Counted from the stretch's first letter, positions 37,509 to 48,493 are shown. The stretch is DNA of 64,000 bases from Melaminivora jejuensis (GCF_017811175.1 NZ_JACWIJ010000002.1:496001-560000), one strand, 5' to 3'. Program-made: numbers and translations. The notes: a model not told the origin generated them from the sequence alone.

Positions 37509-39386
37509 CTACATCTGACCAACCCCTTCCGTGAAGTCCTGCACCTCCAGACGCGGCAGCTTGAAGGTGCCCAGCGACTTGCCTGTCTGAAACTCGCCCA
37601 GCACATCGCCAAAGCCCCGGATCTCCATGTCCCGCTCGGCCAGCGAGAAGCCGTCAGCGTGGTTGCACACTGCCTGAAGCCGCTCCTGGGTCAGCCGTGA
37701 AGGCTGCTTGTCGAGCATCATCACGAAGTCGGCGCTGCCGCCGTTGCGGGCCAGCCGCCCGCGCAACTGGTGCAGTTGGGCCACCCCGAAACGATCAGCG
37801 CCAGAGACCACCATGAGGCCGATGTCGGGCACATCCACCCCGACCTCTACCGCCGTGCTGGCCACCACGATGGGCTTGTCGCCGCTGGCAAATGATTCGA
37901 GCGCCTGAGCCTTGGCAACGCCTGCCATCTGGCCGTGCAGCACGGCCACCTTGTCCTTGAAGTGCTGCCCCAGCCGCTCACCGGCGGCCTTCACCGATGC
38001 CCCTTGCCCACTCACCTTGGGGTACAGAAAAATGACTTTGCGACCGCCGTGCAGATGCGAGCGAATCAGTTGATTGACTTGCTGGCGCTCGTTGCTCAAT
38101 GCGATGCGAGAGCGGATGGTCTTGGCCACCGGGCCGTTGACCAGTCGAACCTGCTGCCAGCCGTCAAAGATGGCCAGCGCCAGGGAGCGAGGAATAGGCG
38201 TTGCACTGGCCTCGATGATGTGAGTGTGCCCCTGGGCCAGCAAGGCGCGCTGCTGCACGGAAAACTTGTGCTGTTCGTCCACAACCAAAGCCTCCAGCTC
38301 CAAGCGGTCAGCATGGGCAAACAAGGCTTGTGTGCCGATCAGCATCCTGGCCTGAGCAGGCACTTCCGAGCCGGCGATGACCAAAGCGGGGTGCAGGTGG
38401 GGGAAGCGGCGGGCGGCCTGGGCATGGATCTGCCGCGCCACCAGGTCGCTCGGGACGACGACGGCCACACGTTTGACGCTGGCCTGACAAATGGCGGCCA
38501 GTGCCAGCAAGAACACCAGCGTCTTGCCGGTACCCACGTCGCCATTGAGCAAAATGCGCACGCCACGCTGAGCGTTGACGAGTTTGCGGATGCCGTTGAG
38601 GGCGTGGCGCTGGTCATGGCTGAGGGTCTCGGGTTGGGCGTGCACCAAGGCGCGCAAGTCCTCATCCAGGTTGTAGAGAGCTGGCACGACTTCGCCACGG
38701 CCTGCATCACTGCCTTGCAGCGCCTGCGCACGCACCTCTTGGACGACGCAGTGACGGGCCAAGCGCAGGGCGCAGTCGGCACGCTCGAACGAGCTGGGCT
38801 GGTGCAAGTCCACGATGAGTTGCCGGGCGGTGAGGCCGTACCGATGTAGCAAATCCGCGATGGTCGGGTTGTCCATGAGGATCTGGGCGGCTGCATCCAG
38901 AGCGTCAGGCATCGCCAGCGCGGCCTGGATGGCGGCCTCAATCTTGGTGCCCGACACGGTGCCTTGCACGCCGGTGTACAGCGGCTCAACCTTGCCGCTG
39001 AACGCAGCAAGCTGAGCGTTTTGCAAAAATCGCTGGCCACTGGAGCACTCTTTGACGCTGGCCTGGAACTGCAGCAGTTGACCGACAAGTGGCTTGGCCT
39101 CTTTTTGGGTCAGGCCGAAAAATCGCACCTGAAAGCCTTTCACATCTTCAAAATCCAGCGTCAACTCGATGCTGAGCGGATGCGGGCTGGAGGTCACTTG
39201 GCTCAGGCTGTTGAGGCCTCTCCAGGAACGTACAACAGCGCAAAACAGGATGAGGCGCTTGGCCGGAAAATGTGCAGTGATGCGTCGATGCAGATAGGTC
39301 TTGTCGACGTAATCCTTGGGCAGTACCAACAATGCCTCTGCGGGCGTCTGGCATCCAATGCGATCGAGTGCAGTAAAGACAGTCAT
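37509..39386 (-). CDS. RecG-like ATP-dependent DNA helicase (accessory)
   Basis: A 625-residue superfamily 2 helicase of the RecG type. The N-terminal part (VFTALDRIGCQTPAEALLVL) fits the wedge-like region. Helicase motifs: LLNGDVGTGKTLVFLLALA, the DEQH box in ALVVDEQHKFSVQQRALL, EASATPIPRSLALAIFDG, VASTAVEVGVDVPDIGLMVV and QLHQLRGRLARNG. Chromosomal RecG is somewhat longer (about 690), so this is a shorter accessory version, as found on integrative elements beside AlpA-like regulators. The role is likely fork reversal or recombination during element replication. The frame is intact. Confidence 0.82.
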   Translation of the reverse strand: MTVFTALDRIGCQTPAEALLVLPKDYVDKTYLHRRITAHFPAKRLILFCAVVRSWRGLNSLSQVTSSPHPLSIELTLDFEDVKGFQVRFFGLTQKEAKPLVGQLLQFQASVKECSSGQRFLQNAQLAAFSGKVEPLYTGVQGTVSGTKIEAAIQAALAMPDALDAAAQILMDNPTIADLLHRYGLTARQLIVDLHQPSSFERADCALRLARHCVVQEVRAQALQGSDAGRGEVVPALYNLDEDLRALVHAQPETLSHDQRHALNGIRKLVNAQRGVRILLNGDVGTGKTLVFLLALAAICQASVKRVAVVVPSDLVARQIHAQAARRFPHLHPALVIAGSEVPAQARMLIGTQALFAHADRLELEALVVDEQHKFSVQQRALLAQGHTHIIEASATPIPRSLALAIFDGWQQVRLVNGPVAKTIRSRIALSNERQQVNQLIRSHLHGGRKVIFLYPKVSGQGASVKAAGERLGQHFKDKVAVLHGQMAGVAKAQALESFASGDKPIVVASTAVEVGVDVPDIGLMVVSGADRFGVAQLHQLRGRLARNGGSADFVMMLDKQPSRLTQERLQAVCNHADGFSLAERDMEIRGFGDVLGEFQTGKSLGTFKLPRLEVQDFTEGVGQM

Positions 39387-39508
39387 GTTGCAACTACAGA
39401 GGTAAAAGCCATGCGTGCGCCGTGCCTCAAACCCATCATCGAAATCTCAAGGTTTGTCTGCTGACGATAGCGTGACTGGTCTTGAAGTGAGACGGCTTCG
39501 ACTTCCTC

Positions 39509-39531
39509 AGAGAAGGCTTTGAGCCTTCTCT
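39509..39531. terminator. Perfect hairpin after the AlpA-like gene
   Basis: AGAGAAGGC and GCCTTCTCT form a 9-bp stem with a 5-base loop. It lacks a clear T run, so it may be a weak terminator or mRNA end-protecting hairpin for the upstream minus-strand gene. Confidence 0.4.
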
Positions 39532-39537
39532 GGAGGA

Positions 39538-39759
39538 TCACAGTTTTCCATTGATCCGCTCTTGAATCCAGATTGCCACTGCGGTGCTGTCCCAAGCGAC
39601 CGTTCGTTTGCCAATCTGCACCGGACGCGGGAATTTTTGCTCCTTGACCATTTTGTAGAGGCTGCTGCGCCCCAGGCCCGTCATTTCCAAAACTGACCTC
39701 AAACGCAGCAGACGACGCTCTTGATGCGCTGCATTGCTCCTGACCAAGATCCCAGACAT
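39538..39759 (-). CDS. alpA: AlpA-family transcriptional regulator / excisionase-like
   Basis: A 73-residue protein with the AlpA/MerR-like winged helix: LLRLRSVLEMTGLGRSSLYK, then MVKEQKFPRPVQIGKRTVAW and a final helix AVAIWIQERINGKL. In prophages and genomic islands AlpA activates the integrase or serves as a recombination directionality factor. The fragmentary integrase 3.6 kb away may be its former partner. I chose the ATG at 39759, where the AlpA domain starts; a longer frame to 40062 has no family support. Confidence 0.82.
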   Translation of the reverse strand: MSGILVRSNAAHQERRLLRLRSVLEMTGLGRSSLYKMVKEQKFPRPVQIGKRTVAWDSTAVAIWIQERINGKL

Positions 39760-40042
39760 AAATACACCCTCAGACAAAACAAAGACCGAAGAAGCTCCGA
39801 TGTGCTCCGTGTCCTGCGTGCAATCCTGCGTGCAGCCGATTGGCAGTTCATGGGCGTAAACCGAAAGCGCCACGGATTCAATCGGTACGTCGATGAATCC
39901 ATGGGGAGCATGGTAAATGCTTTGCGAACGGCGTTGGAAGCGAATAACACGCTTGAGGCAGCAGCATTCAGTATGCGTGACCTGTTGCCGGGCAGGAGCC
40001 GAAGCCTTCAAGGCCCCGGCTCTTTCGCCAATCTCTACTGCC

Positions 40043-40741
40043 TCAGCAAGACTGCTGGACAAGTTCCTGAAGGTCGCTGTTGTTGAACAACCATTGCCAA
40101 CTGGTCGTCAGAGGATTGCGGGCATTGACCTTCAGGCCCTCCAGTATCTGCACCCTGCAAGGGTTGGGTGACTCCAGAGTCGACACATGGGCGTGCAAAT
40201 GATTGGCGCCCAGGGTCAACACTTCCGCCATTTCTTGCTGAAGGGCCATCAGCTCGGAGGTTTCCTGCTTCTCGCTGATTCTCGCCTCCAGTGTTCTGCG
40301 CTCTCGCTGCCATTGGCGAACGATCGCATCGGTATCTGCGGCCCAGCGATCCAGGCTGATCTGCCCCTTCCAGTCGAGCCCCACCCCCTCCATGTCCTTC
40401 AGCAGCAACTGGACGGTTTCTTCGCTCAAAACATGAGCATCGGGTGTTTGCCCGAACAGCTCCTTCACGCGAGCAGCCAGGTCAAGCGCCGCCTTGATCC
40501 TCAAATCCAGCAGCTCCAATTGCAGCCGATCAGTTTTGAGGTGCTCGGCAAGAAGGCTGTTTTGCAAGGCTCCGTAGTCGGGGAAATTTTCGGCATACAT
40601 CACTTCGAGCAGCAGTGTCTTGCCCAGCTGCGCGTTAAGCTGGACAAGAGCCTGCGCCAGGCTGATGCAGCCCGTGGCTGCGTGCGCCTCAGGGTCTTGG
40701 CCTCGGAAGTGATCTTCCTGGTGGTAGGTAAAATTTCTCAT
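40043..40741 (-). CDS. Hypothetical helical protein, 232 aa
   Basis: I do not recognise this protein. It starts MRNFTYHQEDHFRGQDPEAH and is mostly helical, with Leu/Glu/Gln-rich stretches (QLELLDLRIKAALDLAARVK; RRTLEARISEKQETSELMAL) that look like a coiled coil. No signal peptide or membrane segment is seen. It is separated by about 280 bp from the AlpA-like gene on the same strand. A near-perfect 30-bp dyad lies 16 bp before the start and probably regulates it. Codon usage is similar to the neighbours. It may be an accessory gene of the former integrative element. Confidence 0.6.
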   Translation of the reverse strand: MRNFTYHQEDHFRGQDPEAHAATGCISLAQALVQLNAQLGKTLLLEVMYAENFPDYGALQNSLLAEHLKTDRLQLELLDLRIKAALDLAARVKELFGQTPDAHVLSEETVQLLLKDMEGVGLDWKGQISLDRWAADTDAIVRQWQRERRTLEARISEKQETSELMALQQEMAEVLTLGANHLHAHVSTLESPNPCRVQILEGLKVNARNPLTTSWQWLFNNSDLQELVQQSC

Positions 40742-40756
40742 GGGTTCTCCTGTGAG

Positions 40757-40786
40757 CCAATTGAGCAGACCATCTGCTCCGATTGG
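40757..40786 (-). promoter_or_regulatory. Operator-like dyad CCAAT-n-GAGCAGA/TCTGCTC-n-ATTGG
   Basis: The inner arms GAGCAGA and TCTGCTC are separated by 3 bp. The outer arms CCAAT and ATTGG are also complementary. The dyad lies 16-45 bp upstream of the 232-aa gene start, where a repressor would act. No known regulator is assigned. Confidence 0.5.
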
Positions 40787-41065
40787 TCAATTCAATATCC
40801 CATGAATAATTTCCCAGTCAAATGCAGTCGAAGGATGGCTTGTCACCAATCCGATGAGGCACCTGGCAATTTTGTCTTTTATTGCCCTTCAGCTATCGCA
40901 TTCCGAAGGGTTGTATAGACGGAAATTGCTGTTCGCTGTCCATGGCCTGCGCCGTGATGGCGCAGCTGATGGCGAGCTTGCAAGCACGCGGGAGAGCCCA
41001 GTGAATTACCCCGGCTGAATCAGGCATCTTCAAGTCTCAAGCCTGAGGCTCCAATAGGAGGCGCC
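40787..41065. other. Intergenic, no gene seen
   Basis: I see no convincing coding frame, RNA or IS end here. It joins the orphan gene's promoter region to an IS3-type remnant. Confidence 0.5.
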
Positions 41066-41205
41066 ATGACGACCAAGCGGCCATATCCCGGGGAGTTCAA
41101 GATCGAGGCGCTCCAGCAGATCACTGAGCGAGACCTCGGGGGGCGGACGTGTCTGCCCGGATCGGCGTGAGCCAGCACAGTTTTTGCAAGTGGATCAAGC
41201 GACCG
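41066..41205 (+). pseudogene. IS3-family OrfA remnant
   Basis: Starts MTTKRPYPGEFKIEALQQIT, the usual N-terminus of IS3-family OrfA (helix-turn-helix DNA-binding half of the transposase). After ITER the frame changes at a G6 run, then continues as VSARIGVSQHSFCKWIKRP in another frame. It is cut at the 22-bp palindrome at 41201. The catalytic OrfB is absent. Confidence 0.7.
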
Positions 41206-41222
41206 GCCAAATTTGGCCGGTC
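41201..41222. repeat. Perfect 22-bp palindrome, GACCGGCCAAATTTGGCCGGTC
   Basis: A perfect inverted repeat (core GGCCAAATTTGGCC) at the broken end of the IS3-type fragment. The same sequence occurs 139 bp further on (41340-41361) and, degenerate, at 546-567. Confidence 0.85.
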
Positions 41223-41339
41223 GTCGCGGCGTCAGTCCCATCCCCGGGCTGCACTGGCCACCGTCAGCTCGATCGGATGCCGCTTTTGGGATCAGCGCAG
41301 GCCCAAGTGTCGAAAGATGGCCTGTCTCCGTCGCCTTTT

Positions 41340-41361
41340 GACCGGCCAAATTTGGCCGGTC
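41340..41361. repeat. Perfect 22-bp palindrome, second copy
   Basis: Identical to 41201-41222. The 117 bp between the two copies contains no recognisable gene. Two perfect copies this close suggest a binding site array or a dispersed palindromic element. Confidence 0.85.
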
Positions 41362-41526
41362 GTCCCTCTTACTCCCCACCTCGCCCACCCTTGGCCACCC
41401 GGGTCGCACGCCCCAAGCTTGGACAGGTGGCATCCTCTCAGCCCCAAGAGTGCTCAACAAAACCAGGAACCTGTACGAAGGCTCGTAGTTTCTGCCCTGA
41501 TGAGGCGCGCTTTGATCAGCCAAAAA

Positions 41527-41564
41527 GGGGTCGTCTCAGAAAACGGAAAATAAAGCACGCTAAG
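41527..41564 (+). repeat. Tn21-type 38-bp terminal repeat, IR1
   Basis: It starts GGGGTCGTCTCAGAAAACGG and ends GCACGCTAAG, with the interior to the right. It is identical in inverse orientation to IR3. Confidence 0.88.
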
Positions 41565-41656
41565 CCGGTTGCAATGGTCGTAGCGGCCTGAACTTGCCCG
41601 CGCCGATCTTGGCGCGATGTTTAGACCACCCCAGTCGTAGAGAAAGAATTTCCAGC

Positions 41657-44060
41657 TCATTTGCGCAACAGCCTCAAGCCATTGCCAACGACGAGCAAGC
41701 TGGCCCCCATATCAGCAAACACCGCCATCCACATGGTCGCTTGACCCGTGAAGGTCAGCACCAGAAATACTGCCTTGATGCCAAGGGCCAGCACAATGTT
41801 TTGCATCAGCACCTGCGCCGTCGCACGCGACAGGCGCACGAAGGTCGGAATCTTGCCCAGGTTGTCGTCCATCAGGGCCACGTCAGCGGTCTCGATGGCG
41901 GTATCGGTGCCAGCCGCTCCCATGGCAAAGCCGATGTCCGCACGCGCCAAGGCCGGGGCATCGTTGATGCCATCACCGACCATGCCGACCTTGCCCTTTA
42001 TGGCCAGTAGCTCAACTTCGCGCAGTTTGTCGTCTGGGAGCAGATTGCCTTGCGCACTGTCGATCCCGGCTTGTGCGGCAATGGCCTGTGCCGTGTGGGG
42101 GTTGTCGCCGGTCAGCATCATGGTGTTGATGCCCAGTGCATGAAGCTCGGCAATGGCGCTCCTGCTGCTTTCCTTGATGGTGTCCGCTACGGCAAATAAG
42201 GCATGAACCCTTTTGCGCTGACCAACATCACGACAGTTTTACCCATGGTTTCCAGCGCCGCGATGCGCTGTTCCAGTTCTGGTGTGCATTGCCCCAGCGC
42301 TTCGAGCATCCGCTGGTTGCCAAGATGGTAGGTCTCACCGTTGATTTGGCCTTGCACGCCCCGACCGGGCAGCGCGCTGAACTCGGCTACGTCGAGTAAG
42401 GCAACCCCATCCGTCTGCGCGGCTTGTGCCACCGCTTTGGATACAGGGTGGTCGGAACGAGCCGCCAGACTGGCAGCGATGCTGCGGCTGTTTGCGGCGA
42501 GTGCATTGCCCCAAGTGACAAAATCGGTCTGTGCGGGCTTGCCGTGCGTGATCGTGCCGGTCTTGTCCAGAGCCAGCCAGCGCAGCTTGCGGCCTTCTTC
42601 CAGATAGACGCCGCCCTTGATGAGAATGCCGTGGCGGGCGGCAGCGGCCAGGCCGCTGACGATGCTGACCGGCGTAGAGATCACCAGTGCGCACGGGCAG
42701 GCGACCACCAGCAGAACCAATGCACGGTAAATCCAGTCGAGCCATGCCGCACCCATGAACAGCGGTGGCAACAACGCGACGGCGATGGCAACACCGAAAA
42801 CAATGGGCGTGTACCAGCGGGCGAACTGATCGACAAAGCGCTGAGTCGGCGCACGGCTTCCTTGGGCAGCCTCTACCGCGTGAATGATGCGGGCCAATGT
42901 GGAGTTGCTGGCCACGGCGGTGACGCGGTACTCGAATGAACCGGATTCGTTGATCGTGCCCGCAAACACCGGATCACCGGGGGATTTCTCGACCGGAAGG
43001 CTTTCACCCGTGATCGGGGCTTGGTTGACGGCAGAGCGGCCTTCCAGCACCTCACCATCCAGGGCGATGCGCTCACCTGGCTTGACCCGGACGCGGCTAC
43101 CGATGGCAATTTGCTTTGCACCCACCTCGCGCCATGTGCCGTCAGCCTGCTGCACCGTGGCCTGTTCCGGGGTCAGGTCGAGCAGGCCACGGATGGCATT
43201 GCGGGCGCGATCCAGCGACTTGGCTTCGATCACCTCGGCCAGCGCGAAAAGCACCATCACCATTGCCGCCTCGGGCCAGTGCCCGATCAACATGGCACCC
43301 GTGACGGCAATCGACATCAGGGCGTTCATGTTGAGATTACGGTTCTTGAGCGCAATCCAACCTTTCTTGTAGGTGGACAGACCGCCGGTGAAGACCGCGA
43401 CGAGCGCCAGAACGACGACCGACCAATGATTGCCGTTGTGGAGCCAGTAGACCGCCTCGGCCGCCGATGCAGTTACAAAGGAGATGCCCAGCGGCCACCA
43501 GTTGGTCGGCGTGGTCACAAGGGATGCGGATGGCGATGCGGCCTCTGCGGTGTCCAACACCTGCGCCTCGAATCCAAGCGCTTGCAGTGCCGCGAGCACG
43601 TCCGGCAGAACCTGGTCCGCATGGCGTACCGACAGCGTGCGCTGCATCAGGTTGAAATCGAGATCGGCAACTCCGGCCATGGTACCGAGCTTGTTGCGGA
43701 TCAACGTCTCTTCGGTCGGGCAATCCATTTTGGTAATGGACAGCTTGGTCGTTTGCCCGGTCGATGCCTGATCCATGCGCACGGCTTGCATGCCGATGGC
43801 GGTTAGCGCCTGCTCAACGGGAAACAACGAAGGCAGTTCGTGCCGAACGGCCAAAGTACGCTGCATCAGGTTGAACTCAAGACCAACCACCCCGCCAGCC
43901 CGACCAGCTTGCCTCGGATCAGCGCCTCTTCCGTGGGGCAGTCCATGTTCTCGATGCGATACACCGCTTGAGCCGATCCGGTTGTCGCTGGGGCTTGTGT
44001 CGTGGGTTGGATGATCGGCCCAGCCGAGCAGCCACACGCCGTGGAAGCGCATTCGCTCAT
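41657..44060 (-). pseudogene. cadA: Cd/Zn/Pb-exporting P-type ATPase, two frameshifts
   Basis: With two bases restored this is an ~801-residue P1B-type ATPase that pumps Cd, Zn or Pb out of the cell. The N-terminus has a Cys-rich start (MSECASTACGCS) and two metal-binding domains (ENMDCPTEEALI, KMDCPTEETLI). Then come the membrane motif VVACPCALVIST, the phosphorylation site ALDKTGTITHGKP, the nucleotide-binding HPVSKA and the hinge MVGDGINDAPALA. Frame breaks are at a C4 run (43890-43893) and a C3 run (42208-42210), both one base short. The start ATG at 44060 follows AAGGAG. It is divergent from cadR, which controls it. Probably functional in reality. Confidence 0.85.
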
Positions 44061-44090
44061 AAATAACTCCTTCAAATCTATACAACTTCC

Positions 44091-44121
44091 ATTACAAACC
44101 CTATAGTTACTATAGAGTCAA
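44091..44121 (-). promoter_or_regulatory. cadA promoter with CadR operator
   Basis: On the minus strand a -35 TTGACT (44116-44121), a dyad CTATAG-TAA-CTATAG and a -10 TGTAAT (44091-44096) with 19 bp between. MerR-family activators act on such over-long spacers by untwisting the DNA. It serves cadA and probably overlaps the cadR promoter. Confidence 0.8.
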
Positions 44122-44143
44122 GTGAAATAAAGGAGATTGATGC

Positions 44144-44584
44144 ATGGAAATCAGAATTGGCGACCTCGCCAAGCGCTCTGGATGCGAGGTTGTGACCATC
44201 CGCTACTACGAGAAGGAAGGGCTACTGCCGAAGCCAGCGCGAAGCGGTGGCAACTTCCGGCTGTACGGTGAGGCGCACATTGAGCGCTTGCAATTCATCC
44301 GTCATTGCCGTTCGCTCGACATGACGTTGAGCGAGATTCGCGCATTGCTGGGTCTGCGAGACAACCCGATGCAGGACTGTGGGGAGGTCAACACGCTGCT
44401 GGAGGCCCATATTCAACAGGTGGAAATGCGTGTGTCCGCGCTGTTGCAGTTAAAGCGGCACTTGGTTGATTTGCGCGAGAAGTGTTCTGGCTCTCGATCT
44501 GTAGAGGCGTGCGGCATTTTGCAAGGGTTGGGCAATTGCAATTGCCATGGTGAAAGTGCCACGAAAAGTCAAACATCTGGGTAA
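44144..44584 (+). CDS. cadR: Cd(II)/Pb(II)-responsive MerR-family regulator
   Basis: A 146-residue MerR-family activator. The N-terminal winged helix (IGDLAKRSGCEVVTIRYYEK) recognises the cadA operator. Metal-binding Cys residues are at 79 (MQDCGEVN), 114 (REKCSGS) and 123 (VEACGIL), as in CadR/PbrR. A Cys-rich end (GNCNCHGES) probably forms the second metal site described in CadR. The start follows AAAGGAGATTGATGC. It is divergent from cadA, whose promoter lies 23-53 bp upstream. Intact. Confidence 0.92.
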   Translation: MEIRIGDLAKRSGCEVVTIRYYEKEGLLPKPARSGGNFRLYGEAHIERLQFIRHCRSLDMTLSEIRALLGLRDNPMQDCGEVNTLLEAHIQQVEMRVSALLQLKRHLVDLREKCSGSRSVEACGILQGLGNCNCHGESATKSQTSG

Positions 44585-44591
44585 GTAAGGG

Positions 44592-44629
44592 CTTAGCGTG
44601 CTTTATTTTCCGTTTTCTGAGGCGACCCC
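44592..44629 (-). repeat. Tn21-type 38-bp terminal repeat, IR2
   Basis: Same as IR1 and IR3 except at position 8 (GGGGTCGC against GGGGTCGT). Its outer end faces right, so it closes a cadA/cadR unit (41527-44629). It interrupts the EAL-domain gene of the mer transposon. Confidence 0.88.
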
Positions 44630-44932
44630 ATTAACGGCCAATCGAAACGGCCGCCAATTCAACGCCAGCCAGCGCTGCATCTGACGGCAGGCTTCACCCA
44701 GCACCCACGCGCCGATTTTGGGCATCAGCCCGGACGATTCGGCCAGTGGCAGGAACGCGCCCGGCGGCAGCAGGCCAAGGCTCGGGTGCCGCCAGCGCAG
44801 CAGCGCTTCCGCGCTGGCAATTCGGCCGCGGCGCAGATCGACGATGGGCTGGTAGTGCAGCTCAAGCTGCCGATGCTCGGCCGCCTGGGCCAGTTGCGCC
44901 GCCGTCCAGCCATCCGGCTCGGTAGCGCTCAT
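44630..44932 (-). pseudogene. EAL-domain protein (Urf2-like), truncated by IR2
   Basis: A 101-residue piece (MSATEPDGWTAAQLAQAAEH at the start) containing HYQPIVDLRRGRIASAEALL and RWRHPSLGLLPPGAFLPLAE, the N-terminal half of an EAL-type (cyclic-di-GMP phosphodiesterase-like) domain. Tn21 and Tn501 carry this urf2 gene downstream of merE. It begins at 44932, right next to the merE stop. The IR2 insertion removed the C-terminal half, so it is non-functional. Confidence 0.78.
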
Positions 44933-45164
44933 GATCTTCCCTTGAACGCCCGCATCGCCCGCGCCAGGGACAGGACGAACAAGCCGGTCAGGCCGAACGC
45001 CGCAATGCCCAATACTTGCCGAGGAACGCACCGGCGGTGGTGCCGGCAAGAACGATGGCGAGCACCGGCAGGTGGCAGGGACAGGTCAGCGCGGCGAGCA
45101 GGCCCCACAGGTAGCCGGCGACCGGCTTGCGCGCCTCGGGGGAAACGCGCTCCGGGCTGTTCAT
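44929..45164 (-). pseudogene. merE: MerE mercury transport protein, one-base frameshift
   Basis: Starts [20 protein letters not shown] with two membrane helices and the CPCHLP motif typical of MerE, an organic and inorganic mercury transporter. The frame breaks after FLGKYW at a C3 run (45008-45010). Adding one base gives GIAAFGLTGL and a 78-residue protein, the canonical MerE length, ending in AFKGRS. The stop overlaps the urf2 start. Probably an intact gene with a sequence error. Confidence 0.82.
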
Positions 45165-45517
45165 GCCGAGATCTCCGACGTGCTGTGCGCCAATTCGGTC
45201 AACTGCGTTTCCAGGTTCGTCAGCGCTTGGCGTCGGCGCTCGACGAGGTGGCACAGGTCGGCAAGATGCGCCGACGCTTCATCGCCGTCTGCGGTGTCCA
45301 GCGCCCGGCACAGCCGCGTCAGCAGGTCGAGGCCGATGCCGGCCTCCAGGGCGGCTCGCACGAAGCACAGCCGCTGCAAGGCGGCCGCGTCGAACACCCC
45401 GTAGCCGCCGGCGGTGCGCGCCACCGGCCGCAGCAGCCCACGCACCTTGTAATCGCGCACGACATGTACGCTCACACCGGCCTCATGGGCCAGACGCGAT
45501 ACCGTGTAGGCGTTCAT
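45161..45517 (-). CDS. merD: MerD, mer operon co-regulator
   Basis: A 118-residue MerR-like protein: [20 protein letters not shown], then [20 protein letters not shown] and [20 protein letters not shown]. It lacks the three mercury-binding Cys residues of MerR, as expected for MerD, which binds the same operator and down-regulates the operon after mercury is removed. The stop overlaps the merE start by 4 bp. The start lies 18 bp after the merA stop. Intact. Confidence 0.88.
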   Translation of the reverse strand: MNAYTVSRLAHEAGVSVHVVRDYKVRGLLRPVARTAGGYGVFDAAALQRLCFVRAALEAGIGLDLLTRLCRALDTADGDEASAHLADLCHLVERRRQALTNLETQLTELAHSTSEISA

Positions 45518-45534
45518 CGACCACCTCCTGTTCC

Positions 45535-47281
<1,747 letters not shown>

Positions 47282-47289
47282 TCAGTGCC

Positions 47290-47565
47290 TCACTTCTTGA
47301 CGCTGGACGGATAGCCTGCGTCTTCGGTGGCCTTGGTCAGCTTCTGCACGCTGGTCTTGGCATCATCGAAGGTGACAACCGCTTCGCGTGTCTCGAAGGT
47401 CACGTTAACTTTGCTGACGCCTTCGACCTTGGAAATCGCCTTCTTGACGGTGATCGGACAAGCGGAGCAGGTCATGCCCGGTACGGACAGCGTGACGGTC
47501 TGGGTGGCGGCCCACACGGGGGCAACAACGGCAGCGATGGCGAGAGAGGCAAACAGTTTTTTCAT
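47290..47565 (-). CDS. merP: MerP periplasmic mercury-binding protein
   Basis: A 91-residue secreted protein. The signal peptide is MKKLFASLAIAAVVAPVWAA. The mature HMA fold has the metal-binding motif GMTCSACPITVKKAI. It binds Hg(II) in the periplasm and passes it to MerT. It is 15 bp downstream of merT and 71 bp before merA. The length is canonical. No merC or merF lies between merP and merA. Confidence 0.95.
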   Translation of the reverse strand: MKKLFASLAIAAVVAPVWAATQTVTLSVPGMTCSACPITVKKAISKVEGVSKVNVTFETREAVVTFDDAKTSVQKLTKATEDAGYPSSVKK

Positions 47566-47580
47566 GATGAACTCCTGTGA

Positions 47581-47931
47581 TTAATAGAAAAATGGCATGA
47601 CGTAGGGAAATCCGAGCGCGACCAGAACCAGCGCGGCCACGACCCAGAAAATGAGCTTGTAAGTAGCGCGCACTTGGGGAATCGCACACACATCCCCTGG
47701 TTTGCAGGCTTGCGCCGGTCGGTAGATGCGCCGCCAGGCGAAAAACAGCGCCACCAACGCCGCGCCGATGAAGATCGGGCGATAAGGTTCCAACACCGTC
47801 AAGTTGCCGATCCAAGCGCCGCTGAACCCCAGGGCGATCAGAACCAGCGGCCCCAGGCAGCAAGCCGAGGCGAGGATGGCGGCTAGCCCGCCAGTGAAGA
47901 GCGCCCCGCGCCCGTTTTGAGGTTCAGACAT
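47581..47931 (-). CDS. merT: MerT mercury uptake membrane protein
   Basis: A 116-residue inner-membrane protein with three hydrophobic helices. The Cys pair Cys24-Cys25 in the first helix ([10 protein letters not shown]) and Cys76/Cys82 in the cytoplasmic loop ([12 protein letters not shown]) are the residues that relay Hg(II) from MerP to MerA. First gene of the mer operon, transcribed divergently from merR. Canonical length, intact. Confidence 0.95.
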   Translation of the reverse strand: MSEPQNGRGALFTGGLAAILASACCLGPLVLIALGFSGAWIGNLTVLEPYRPIFIGAALVALFFAWRRIYRPAQACKPGDVCAIPQVRATYKLIFWVVAALVLVALGFPYVMPFFY

Positions 47932-47958
47932 ACGCTTGTCCTTTCAAATCTGGATTGG

Positions 47959-47997
47959 ATAGCTTAAGCTTACTTCCGTACCAATGTACGGAGTCAA
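47959..47997 (-). promoter_or_regulatory. mer operator/promoter
   Basis: On the minus strand a -35 TTGACT (47992-47997), the MerR dyad TCCGTAC-ATTG-GTACGGA (47975-47992) and a -10 TAAGCTAT (47959-47966). The spacer is longer than 17 bp, as needed for MerR untwisting activation. The merR start lies 6 bp to the right. Confidence 0.88.
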
Positions 47998-48002
47998 GCG
48001 AT

Positions 48003-48437
48003 ATGGAAAAAAATTTGGAGAATCTGACTATTGGCGTTTTCGCCAAGGCGGCCGGGGTCAACGTGGAAACAATCCGGTTCTATCAGCGCAAGGGCTTGTT
48101 GCCGGAGCCGGACAAGCCCTATGGCAGCATCCGCCGCTATGGCGAGGCGGATGTGACGCGGGTGCGCTTCGTGAAATCAGCCCAGCGGCTCGGATTCAGC
48201 CTCGACGAGATCGCAGAGCTGCTGAGGCTGGATGACGGCACCCACTGCGAGGAAGCCAGCAGCCTGGCCGAGCACAAGCTTCAGGACGTGCGCGAAAAAA
48301 TGACCGACCTGGCGCGCATGGAAACCGTGCTATCCGAACTTGTGTTCGCCTGCCATGCGCGGCAAGGGAACGTTTCTTGCCCGCTGATTGCTTCGCTGCA
48401 AGGGGAGAAAGAGCCGCGTGGTGCCGACGCGGTGTAG
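48003..48437 (+). CDS. merR: MerR mercury-responsive regulator
   Basis: A 144-residue activator/repressor, canonical length. The N-terminal winged helix ([20 protein letters not shown]) is followed by a dimerisation helix. The three mercury ligands are present: Cys82 (DGTHCEEA), Cys117 (VFACHARQ) and Cys126 (NVSCPLI). It represses merTPADE without mercury and activates with it, and represses itself. The start codon at 48003 gives the full family N-terminus. IR3 follows 16 bp after the stop. Confidence 0.95.
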   Translation: MEKNLENLTIGVFAKAAGVNVETIRFYQRKGLLPEPDKPYGSIRRYGEADVTRVRFVKSAQRLGFSLDEIAELLRLDDGTHCEEASSLAEHKLQDVREKMTDLARMETVLSELVFACHARQGNVSCPLIASLQGEKEPRGADAV

Positions 48438-48453
48438 CCGAGGGTAGTTACGC

Positions 48454-48491
48454 CTTAGCGTGCTTTATTTTCCGTTTTCTGAGACGACCCC
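48454..48491 (-). repeat. Tn21-type 38-bp terminal repeat, IR3
   Basis: It is the exact inverse of IR1 over 38 bp and closes the mer unit beside merR. It cuts a HEPN-like gene on its right. Confidence 0.88.
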
Positions 48492-48493
48492 TA

